A stretch of 5,128 nucleotides of DNA from Cytophagia bacterium. Its GTDB lineage: Bacteria; Bacteroidota; Bacteroidia; Cytophagales; Cyclobacteriaceae. Positions within the stretch are counted from its first letter, which is position 1. Each line of letters opens with the position of its first letter. Under the pieces are notes generated by a model. The model was not told where the DNA came from. It was given only the letters and a program-made list of their open reading frames with translations, and did no database searches. The stretch lies in contig JABXIP010000379.1 in the NCBI GenBank assembly GCA_013373005.1, positions 1-5,128 of the forward strand. The letters run 5' to 3'. Shown here in pieces: positions 1-4,183 of this stretch. Both the position numbers and the translations under genes were made by a program.

Positions 1-528
1 ATAAATGAGCCCCCTCTGCTAAAAATAGATAGCATTTCAACCAGAAAAGCCAGCTGCCCTCAATTGGCAGATGGAGAGTTAGAGGCTTTTGTTAGCGGAG
101 GAACACCTCCATACAATTACAGTTGGTCCATGAATGCCTCAACTGATGCCCTTGCAAGCGGTTTTCCTAAAGGTGATTATCAAGTGGTGGTAACCGATGC
201 CAATGGATGTACTACCTCTGGTTCACAAATAGTAGAAGAAGCTACTCCGTTAATCAAGTTACCGAATGCTTTCAGTCCTAATGCCGACAACACCAATGAT
301 ACTTTCAGACCGGCCAACTCATGCCCTGTAGAATATCAACTAACAGTTTACAGTAGATGGGGAAGTGTGATTTTTAATACTACCGATATTACCTTAGGCT
401 GGGATGGTACCTTCGAAGGCAGCCCAGCCCCTCAGGGAAAATATTCGTACTTTGCCCGCTGGGTCATTGATGCTAATGGCACTGTAACAACAGAGGAAGT
501 CCGTGGAGAATTTAAGCTCATCAGGTAA
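1..528 (+). CDS. SprB-repeat protein with type IX secretion C-terminal domain (3' end only)
   Basis: The frame is open from base 1 to a TAA at 526-528 with no stop, so this is the last 175 codons of a larger gene whose start lies outside the window. Codons 1-4 (INEP) look like the tail of one SprB-type repeat. Codons about 5-80 form a further repeat with the family signature: SCPQ, a DGELEA stretch, SGGTPPYNYSWS, then GDYQVVVTDANGCT. Codons about 86-175 match the gliding-motility-associated C-terminal domain (CHU_C, type B sorting signal): LPNAFSPN, NDTF, YSRWGSVIF, GWDGT, QGKYSYFARW and a terminal EFKLIR. In this family the C-terminal domain sends the protein through the type IX secretion system to the cell surface or medium. 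Such repeat proteins serve as adhesins in gliding and attachment. The ligand and total length cannot be seen. No sequence link to the pigment genes is visible. Confidence 0.88.
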   Translation: MNEPPLLKIDSISTRKASCPQLADGELEAFVSGGTPPYNYSWSMNASTDALASGFPKGDYQVVVTDANGCTTSGSQIVEEATPLIKLPNAFSPNADNTNDTFRPANSCPVEYQLTVYSRWGSVIFNTTDITLGWDGTFEGSPAPQGKYSYFARWVIDANGTVTTEEVRGEFKLIR

Positions 529-546
529 ATCCAACAGCTAATTAAT

Positions 547-1008
547 ATGAACATTAGAAAAGGAATAAAATCAGACCTTCCACAAGTTCTTGAACTTATT
601 CATGAACTAGCTATTTATGAAAAAGCCCCCGAGGAAGTTGAAATTACTCTAAGCCAGTTGGAAGAAGATGGGTTTGGTGAAAAACCGGTTTATGAATTTT
701 TTGTGGCCGAAGATGAAAAGCAGATTGTGGGAATCGCGCTGTTCTACTACCGCTACTCAACCTGGAAGGGCAAAGCAGTTTACCTGGAAGACCTTGTCGT
801 AAGAGAATCAGAAAGAGGCAAGGGCTATGGTCAACTTTTGCTAGATGCCATTATTCGCGAAGCAAAAAAGACCAACTCTAAACAGGTGCGCTGGCAGGTA
901 CTCGACTGGAATGAGCCTGCTATTAACTTCTACAAAAAGCTAGGTGCAGATCTTGACGGTGAGTGGATCAATTGTACACTCAACGCCAAACAAATAGAGG
1001 AATACTAA
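547..1008 (+). CDS. GNAT N-acetyltransferase, spermidine/spermine (SSAT) or thialysine type
   Basis: A 153-residue cytoplasmic GNAT protein, about the usual family length, predicted to move an acetyl group from acetyl-CoA to a primary amine. The acetyl-CoA loop is R90-G-K-G-Y-G95, preceded by YLEDLVV (79-85), the characteristic beta-4 segment. WNEPAINFYKKLGA (121-134) is the family's C-terminal motif; Y129 lies where SSAT enzymes have their catalytic tyrosine. An N-terminal LAIYEKAPEEVEIT and EDGFGE pattern (21-44) also follows eukaryotic SSAT1/SSAT2 closely, recalled from memory. SSAT2-like members prefer thialysine or other small amines to polyamines, so the substrate is open. ATG 547 is the first in-frame start, 18 bp after the upstream stop, so co-transcription with the secreted protein gene is possible. 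No good Shine-Dalgarno is present. Confidence 0.85.
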   Translation: MNIRKGIKSDLPQVLELIHELAIYEKAPEEVEITLSQLEEDGFGEKPVYEFFVAEDEKQIVGIALFYYRYSTWKGKAVYLEDLVVRESERGKGYGQLLLDAIIREAKKTNSKQVRWQVLDWNEPAINFYKKLGADLDGEWINCTLNAKQIEEY

Positions 1009-1307
1009 ACCTTCTGCAATAAGGTTCTGAATGCCGCAAACTGATTAGGAAACCTCAAATGATGTTTCTGTTGAAGCTCTGGAGCAAATGCCGCCAGATA
1101 CATATTGAGCTGATCCATGCTCTCGGCAAAATATTGCACACTGTAAGACGATGATTCCGGATCTTCCGTGTTCAGTACCTTGAAAAACCTGTGCTCAACG
1201 AACTGGTTGGTTTCCAAAACCTCTGGAATATGAGTCTCCTTCATCCACTCAACCCACTCAGTCTCCACTCTTTTATCAATAGCTACCGTAACGTTATATA
1301 GAATCAT
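1005..1307 (-). CDS. DUF4286 family protein
   Basis: A 100-residue protein on the minus strand, starting at ATG (complement of 1305-1307) and ending at TAG (complement of 1005-1007). The N-terminus MILYNVTVAIDKRVETEWVEW, a central ETNQFVEHRFFKVL, and a C-terminal HHLRFPNQFAAFRTLLQ are typical of DUF4286, a small family common in Bacteroidota with no assigned function. The fold is probably a dimeric alpha/beta barrel of the ferredoxin-like kind (inference from the beta-alpha-beta pattern). There is no signal peptide or membrane segment, so it is likely cytoplasmic. It runs toward the acetyltransferase gene and their stop codons overlap. It is divergent from the carotenoid genes, with a 73-bp shared upstream region. 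A role in pigment synthesis is not indicated. Confidence 0.82.
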   Translation of the reverse strand: MILYNVTVAIDKRVETEWVEWMKETHIPEVLETNQFVEHRFFKVLNTEDPESSSYSVQYFAESMDQLNMYLAAFAPELQQKHHLRFPNQFAAFRTLLQKV

Positions 1308-1316
1308 TCTTTCGTC

Positions 1317-1344
1317 TTTGACACAAAATTAAGGCTTATTTTTG
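1317..1344 (+). promoter_or_regulatory. Probable promoter of the cruF-crtZ-merR genes
   Basis: TATTTTTG at 1337-1344 matches the Bacteroidota -7 consensus TAnnTTTG exactly. TTTG at 1317-1320 (also reading TTGACA at 1318-1323) is a candidate -33 element, separated by 16 bp, slightly shorter than the usual 17-21. Transcription would start near 1351, about 30 nt before the ATG at 1381. No TTGTTTAA box occurs here, so control may differ from that of the sigma-factor promoter. It overlaps the candidate promoter of the divergent DUF4286 gene. Confidence 0.5.
1324..1331 (-). promoter_or_regulatory. Possible -7 element for the DUF4286 gene
   Basis: Read on the minus strand this is TAATTTTG, an exact match to the Bacteroidota TAnnTTTG element. 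It lies 16 bp upstream of the DUF4286 ATG, which would leave a leader of only about 10 nt. No convincing -33 TTG lies at the normal distance; the nearest is too far upstream. A short AT-rich motif such as this can arise by chance. Confidence 0.35.
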
Positions 1345-1380
1345 AGGGAAACATTTCAACTCACCTTGAGATTTTAGATT

Positions 1381-2031
1381 ATGCCTTTAAAGGTTGACAA
1401 CTTAGCCTTTGTAAATACTAAAAATGCCTTTTACCTATTACTGGCAATGCACATTGCGGGTATTATTGGTTTGAGTATTGAATCGACAAGAGAGCTTTTT
1501 CAGAGTTTAACGCCCATTAATCTTTTGCTTACTGCGGCCATTGTGCTTCATTTCGAAGAAATCAAGTCTCCCAGATATTTCATATTCATTCTGAGCGTCA
1601 TTGTCGTAGGTTTTTTGGTAGAAGTTGTCGGTGTGCAAACCGGATTCATATTTGGTGAGTACCAATATGGACCTACACTGGGCATCAAACTTTGGAATGT
1701 CCCATTAGCCATTGGATTGAATTGGGTGGTTATGATCTACTGTACAGGGCTATTCGCCAGAGGCGTAGCACATAGCAAATTGCCAACCATACTGCTTGGA
1801 GCTATTCTAATGACCGTTATTGATATTCTTATTGAGCCTGTGGCTATTAAGCTTGATTTTTGGACCTGGAGTTCAGAAGCTGTTCCTCTGAGAAATTACC
1901 TCGGCTGGTTTATTACCAGTCTAATCTTGCACCTTCTCTTTTATTATTTGATGCCAAAGTCAAACAATTCTCTGGCCCCTAGACTTTTATATATATTGAT
2001 CGGCTTTTTTATTGCTTTAAATTTTATTTAA
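1381..2031 (+). CDS. cruF: CruF-like carotenoid biosynthesis protein, probable carotenoid 1',2'-hydratase
   Basis: A 216-residue integral membrane protein of the carotenoid-biosynthesis family (CruF / DUF422). Hydrophobic segments lie at about 17-33, 46-58, 66-88, 106-125, 136-152, 175-191 and 202-215, suggesting six or seven membrane helices. Conserved family features seen are E81-V-V-G-V-x-T-G88 followed by F91-G-E-Y-Q-Y96, N106-V-P108, N114-W115, D148 with E152-P153, and F160-W-T-W163. Characterised CruF proteins add water across the 1',2' double bond of an acyclic psi end, for example on gamma-carotene, on the way to myxol- or saproxanthin-type pigments. Being next to crtZ fits that route. 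The main alternative is a CrtYcd-type lycopene cyclase, also a small polytopic protein, but the EVVGVQTG...FGEYQY pattern fits CruF better. ATG 1381 is the only sensible start; the hydrophobic core begins soon after it. The gene shows no clear Shine-Dalgarno and ends 46 bp before crtZ. Confidence 0.78.
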   Translation: MPLKVDNLAFVNTKNAFYLLLAMHIAGIIGLSIESTRELFQSLTPINLLLTAAIVLHFEEIKSPRYFIFILSVIVVGFLVEVVGVQTGFIFGEYQYGPTLGIKLWNVPLAIGLNWVVMIYCTGLFARGVAHSKLPTILLGAILMTVIDILIEPVAIKLDFWTWSSEAVPLRNYLGWFITSLILHLLFYYLMPKSNNSLAPRLLYILIGFFIALNFI

Positions 2032-2047
2032 AACAATAAAAAACAAT
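2031..2047 (+). repeat. Two copies of AAACAAT one helical turn apart
   Basis: AAACAAT occurs at 2031-2037 and again at 2041-2047, a 10-bp period, in the 46-bp gap between cruF and crtZ. The motif resembles the TTAAACAA boxes upstream of the sigma-factor gene but is not an exact copy. It may be only AT-rich intergenic sequence. No promoter of the TAnnTTTG kind was found in this gap, so crtZ is probably read from the cruF promoter. Confidence 0.3.
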
Positions 2048-2077
2048 TCGCTGAACGGACTGTTTCAGATAGATAAA

Positions 2078-2524
2078 ATGGAAGCGATCTTGTGGACATT
2101 GTTGGGATTTGGCTTAATGGAGTTATTCTCATGGGCTATTCATAAATACCTAATGCACGGCATTTTATGGAAAATTCATAAATCTCATCATACGCACACA
2201 AATGGTTTCTTTGAACTGAACGACTTGTTCACACTTATTTTCGGTGGTTCGGCCATTTTGCTGATTTTTCTTGGGATAGACACCCTCGATTATAGGTTTT
2301 GGATAGGTTGCGGAATTAGCCTTTATGGTATGTCTTACTTCATATTGCATGATGTAATGATTCATAAAAGACTAAGCTGGTTTAAAAAACCAAAGAGCAA
2401 ATTCCTCAGGGCTATAACGGAAGCACATCGGGCGCATCACAAAACCCAAAAGGAGAATTCCGTGTCGTTTGGACTATTTGTTGTGCCAAGAAAGTTTTGG
2501 AAAGAAGAAGGATTAAAGAGGTAG
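2078..2524 (+). CDS. crtZ: Beta-carotene (beta-ring) hydroxylase CrtZ
   Basis: A 148-residue membrane protein of the fatty-acid hydroxylase superfamily, slightly shorter than many CrtZ proteins but with all four histidine clusters that bind the di-iron centre: H22-x4-H27, H34-x2-H37-H38 (with H40), H91-x4-H96, and H117-x2-H120-H121. The FELNDLF stretch (45-51) and NSVSFGLF (127-134) are also typical. Hydrophobic stretches lie at about 4-20, 51-67 and 73-90. CrtZ adds hydroxyl groups at C3 and C3' of beta-ionone rings with O2 and an electron donor, giving for example zeaxanthin from beta-carotene. With a CruF-type hydratase as neighbour, the likely substrate here is a monocyclic carotenoid with one beta ring (inference). 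Start ATG 2078 leaves a 46-bp gap from cruF. The stop at 2522-2524 is followed 4 bp later by the regulator's start. Confidence 0.93.
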   Translation: MEAILWTLLGFGLMELFSWAIHKYLMHGILWKIHKSHHTHTNGFFELNDLFTLIFGGSAILLIFLGIDTLDYRFWIGCGISLYGMSYFILHDVMIHKRLSWFKKPKSKFLRAITEAHRAHHKTQKENSVSFGLFVVPRKFWKEEGLKR

Positions 2525-2531
2525 AGGTTTG
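2515..2531 (+). promoter_or_regulatory. Ribosome binding site and TTG start that fix the regulator's 5' end
   Basis: AAAGAGG at 2515-2521 lies 7 bp before TTG at 2529-2531 and is one of the few Shine-Dalgarno-like sequences in the window. It sits inside the last codons of crtZ. The in-frame stop TAA at 2514-2516 rules out any longer start. The next Met codon is residue 100, far inside the protein, and would delete the DNA-binding domain. The TTG start is therefore forced. The arrangement suggests translational coupling to crtZ. Confidence 0.7.
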
Positions 2532-3431
2532 GCAAATTATTCAATTAAAGATTTAGAGCATTTATCAGGTATAAAAGCTCACACCCTTAGAATCTGGGAG
2601 CAGAGATATGGATTGATTAATCCTAAGAGAACGGGTACGAATATTCGTTACTATGATCAAGATGATTTAAAGCTTGTATTGAATGTATCTCTACTGAAAG
2701 ACAATGGCTACAAAATTTCAAAAATAGCTGAGCTCAGCAAAACCGAACTTCAGGCAGAAGTTCTTAAGATATCAGACAAAACCACAAGTTTTGTGGATCA
2801 GATTTATGGCCTAACACTGGCCATGATAGATTTAGATGAGCAGCGTTTTGAAAAGATCATTTCTTCTAACACGCTGAAAATTGGTTTTGAGAGAACCATG
2901 CTCAACATTATATATCCCTTCCTCTCGAAAATTGGAATCATGTGGCTAACTGATGCCATTAATCCTGCTCAGGAGCATTTCATTTCCAATCTTATCAGAC
3001 AGAAAGTAATAGTGGCTATCGATGGTCAATATGAGACTTTCGATGAAAAGGCCAGAAAATACATGCTATTCCTCCCAGAAGGCGAACTGCATGAGCTGGG
3101 TCTCTTGTTTGCCAGTTACCTCATTAAGGCAAAAGGCAATCAGGTGATTTACCTGGGACAGAACATGCCTTTAAATGACCTGTCAATGGTTTATAAAACC
3201 TATGAGCCAGACTTTCTACTTACAATTCTTACCAGTAGCACAAAAGGAGCCGATCCTAAATCATATTTACAGAGTCTTTCACAAAAATTTCCTCAGGCAG
3301 AAATTTTGGTCAGCGGAAGTAGAATTATTGGGGAAGACCTGAAACTCCCGGATAATGTTACCGAGATAGCCAACCCCAATCTACTATTGGAATTTATAAA
3401 CGCCCATCAAAACCAACCTGTCACCAGGTAG
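2529..3431 (+). CDS. MerR-family regulator with cobalamin-binding domain, CarH/LitR-like photoreceptor
   Basis: A 300-residue cytoplasmic transcription factor. Residues 4-72 are a MerR winged helix-turn-helix (YSIKDLEHLSGIKAHTLRIWEQRYGL, then a wing with NIRYYDQDDL). Residues about 85-165 match the helical cobalamin-cap domain and carry W139-x9-E149-H150, the CarH motif that packs over the 5'-deoxyadenosyl group. Residues about 177-295 form a Rossmann-like B12 domain with E186-L-H188-E-L-G191; H188 is the expected lower cobalt ligand. In CarH/LitR proteins AdoCbl binding in the dark drives tetramer formation and repression, and light breaks the Co-C bond and releases DNA. The residue after W139 is L140, where Thermus CarH has H132, the upper ligand in the light-adapted state. 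Length is close to that of CarH. It follows crtZ by 4 bp and precedes the ECF sigma gene, whose promoter region holds repeated candidate operators. The photoreceptor role is inferred from the motifs; B12-independent members also exist. Confidence 0.88.
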   Translation: MANYSIKDLEHLSGIKAHTLRIWEQRYGLINPKRTGTNIRYYDQDDLKLVLNVSLLKDNGYKISKIAELSKTELQAEVLKISDKTTSFVDQIYGLTLAMIDLDEQRFEKIISSNTLKIGFERTMLNIIYPFLSKIGIMWLTDAINPAQEHFISNLIRQKVIVAIDGQYETFDEKARKYMLFLPEGELHELGLLFASYLIKAKGNQVIYLGQNMPLNDLSMVYKTYEPDFLLTILTSSTKGADPKSYLQSLSQKFPQAEILVSGSRIIGEDLKLPDNVTEIANPNLLLEFINAHQNQPVTR

Positions 3432-3468
3432 CCTTACATAAGCGGTCAATCCGAAGTTCAACTAAATG

Positions 3469-3491
3469 CGTACATGCACAATCATGTGACG
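3469..3491 (+). terminator. Weak bulged hairpin downstream of the regulator gene
   Basis: CGTACATG (3469-3476) can pair with CATGT-G-ACG (3483-3491), giving 8 base pairs with a one-base bulge (G3488) and a six-base loop. It begins 38 bp after the regulator's stop and is followed by a stretch only moderately rich in T, not a true T-run. It could be a weak terminator separating the cruF-crtZ-merR transcript from the sigma-crtI transcript, or an mRNA 3' structure. The assignment is tentative. Confidence 0.25.
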
Positions 3492-3502
3492 TACTTCTAT
3501 TT

Positions 3503-3521
3503 CAAAATGTGGAACATTTTG
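3503..3521. repeat. Perfect 8-bp inverted repeat, possible regulator site
   Basis: CAAAATGT (3503-3510) and ACATTTTG (3514-3521) are exact reverse complements separated by GGA. The right arm runs directly into the first TTGTT-type dyad (3519-3529), so the two palindromes overlap by 3 bp. MerR-family regulators bind dyads of about this size. The stem is AT-rich and has no T-run after it, so a protein-binding site is more likely than a terminator. Which protein binds is unknown. Confidence 0.5.
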
Positions 3522-3644
3522 TTAAACAAGTATGACATATATTAAACAATATGGTAATCCCTTACTCATTTGTTTAACCTTATTAAAAAAACTTTACACA
3601 AAAATTCATTGACTTTTGTTTAATGTTTTTTCATATTTGTTCAA
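3519..3644. promoter_or_regulatory. Array of six TTGTTTAA-type boxes, candidate operators for the MerR regulator
   Basis: Exact copies are TTAAACAA at 3522-3529 and 3542-3549 (minus orientation) and TTGTTTAA at 3570-3577 and 3616-3623 (plus orientation). One-mismatch copies are TTACACAA at 3594-3601 (minus) and TTGTTCAA at 3637-3644 (plus). Start-to-start spacings are 20, 28, 24, 22 and 21 bp. The first copy lies within a full dyad, TTGTT-A-AACAA (3519-3529), and the last is nearly one (TTGTT-C-AACAC), so the true unit may be TTGTTnAACAA. At this base composition chance would give roughly 0.05 exact copies in the spacer (back-of-envelope estimate), against four seen. The copy at 3616-3623 lies between the predicted -35 and -10, and the copy at 3637-3644 overlaps the promoter's 3' edge. 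Both are places where a bound repressor would block RNA polymerase. The neighbouring CarH/LitR-like protein is the obvious candidate binder, by inference only. Confidence 0.65.
3608..3639 (+). promoter_or_regulatory. Probable promoter of the ECF sigma factor-crtI genes
   Basis: TTGACT (3609-3614) and CATATT (3632-3637) are separated by 17 bp, a good sigma-70-like arrangement. The same bases read as ATTG-N20-CATATTTG, one mismatch from each Bacteroidota element (TTTG and TAnnTTTG). Transcription would begin near 3644, giving a leader of about 17 nt before the ATG at 3661. Candidate operator boxes occupy the spacer and the downstream edge, consistent with repression. Whether the primary sigma factor or the encoded ECF sigma itself uses this promoter cannot be told. 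Confidence 0.55.
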
Positions 3645-3660
3645 CACTTAAGCAAAGACT

Positions 3661-4167
3661 ATGACCGCTTTAGAATACAGTTACACAATTACGCAAATGA
3701 CTAAGTCTTTAAAGCCATTTGCCTTAAAGTTGACCAAGGACACTGAAGATGCTAATGATTTGCTTCAGGAAACGCTAATGAAGGCGTACCGAAACAGAGA
3801 GAAATTCTCTGAGGGAACGAATTTAAAAGCCTGGTTATACACCATCATGAAAAACACTTTCATCACCAATTACCAAAAAATGGTGAGAAGAGGGACATTC
3901 ATTGATACTACCGATAATTTACATTTCATCAATTCGAGTAAGGTAAATATTGAGAATGGTGCTTATGGTAACTTTGCCATGAAAGACATCAACGTGGCCA
4001 TTGAGTCTCTGGATGATGTTTACAAAACGCCTTTCATGATGTATTTCAGAGGTTTCAAATACCATGAAATAGCCGATAGATTGGAAATTCCTATCGGAAC
4101 CGTGAAGAATAGAATTCACATTGCCCGTAAACAACTCAAAGAAAAACTGAGAACATACAGAAGCTAG
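3661..4167 (+). CDS. ECF-type RNA polymerase sigma factor
   Basis: A 168-residue sigma-70-family protein of the two-domain ECF type and normal length. Region 2 covers about residues 14-75: LKPFALKLTKDTEDANDLLQET (17-38) followed by KAYRNREKF and NLKAWLYTIMKNTFITNYQK (54-73), which contact core polymerase and the -10 element. Residues 76-110 are a variable linker. Region 4 covers about 112-162: AIESLDDVYKTPFMMYFRGFKYHEIADRL, then the helix-turn-helix IPIGTVKNRIHIARKQLKEKL that reads the -35 element. No anti-sigma gene is visible nearby, so control probably acts on transcription of the gene through the operator array rather than by sequestration (inference). crtI starts 16 bp later and is very likely in the same operon. 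By analogy with LitS of Streptomyces it may drive carotenoid genes; its target promoters are unknown. ATG 3661 sits just before region 2 and needs no alternative. Confidence 0.93.
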   Translation: MTALEYSYTITQMTKSLKPFALKLTKDTEDANDLLQETLMKAYRNREKFSEGTNLKAWLYTIMKNTFITNYQKMVRRGTFIDTTDNLHFINSSKVNIENGAYGNFAMKDINVAIESLDDVYKTPFMMYFRGFKYHEIADRLEIPIGTVKNRIHIARKQLKEKLRTYRS

Positions 4168-4181
4168 TGCTAGTTTAGCTT
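4161..4181 (+). repeat. Short inverted repeat across the sigma factor-crtI junction
   Basis: AAGCTA (4161-4166) and TAGCTT (4176-4181) are reverse complements around a 9-base loop. The left arm contains part of the sigma-factor stop codon and the right arm ends 2 bp before the crtI ATG. It could weakly affect translation of crtI, but a 6-bp AT-rich stem is marginal. Confidence 0.25.
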
Positions 4182-4183
4182 AG

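Larger units (their letters stand above)
3432..3660. other. 229-bp regulatory spacer between regulator and sigma-factor genes
   Basis: No credible protein gene is present. By hand count the spacer is about 29% G+C, lower than the flanking genes. It contains a bulged hairpin near the regulator's 3' end, a perfect 8-bp inverted repeat (3503-3521), an array of TTGTTTAA-like boxes (3519-3644), and a predicted promoter just before the sigma-factor gene. Each is listed separately. No tRNA-like or riboswitch-like fold was recognised, and no cobalamin riboswitch was seen. Confidence 0.75.

Noticed and set aside
64..66. TTG as a start for the SprB-repeat protein
   Set aside because: The frame stays open to base 1 and upstream codons continue the SprB repeat pattern, so this TTG is an internal leucine and the gene is cut by the window edge.
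2165..2365. 66-codon open frame on the minus strand inside crtZ
   Set aside because: It lies wholly within a gene with complete CrtZ histidine motifs and its translation shows no family resemblance.
3615..3639. TTTG (3615-3618) as the -33 element paired with CATATTTG (3632-3639)
   Set aside because: The 13-bp gap is too short for the Bacteroidota promoter pattern; ATTG at 3608-3611 with a 20-bp gap fits better.
3432..3660. CRISPR-like array or cobalamin riboswitch in the spacer
   Set aside because: The repeated boxes are only 8 bp, in mixed orientation and unevenly spaced, unlike CRISPR repeats. No B12-box-like conserved core was seen, and the region is too AT-rich and short to hold a convincing cobalamin riboswitch.
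3919..4134. 71-codon open frame on the minus strand inside the sigma-factor gene
   Set aside because: It is antisense to the well-supported linker and region 4 of the ECF sigma factor and has no recognisable domain.
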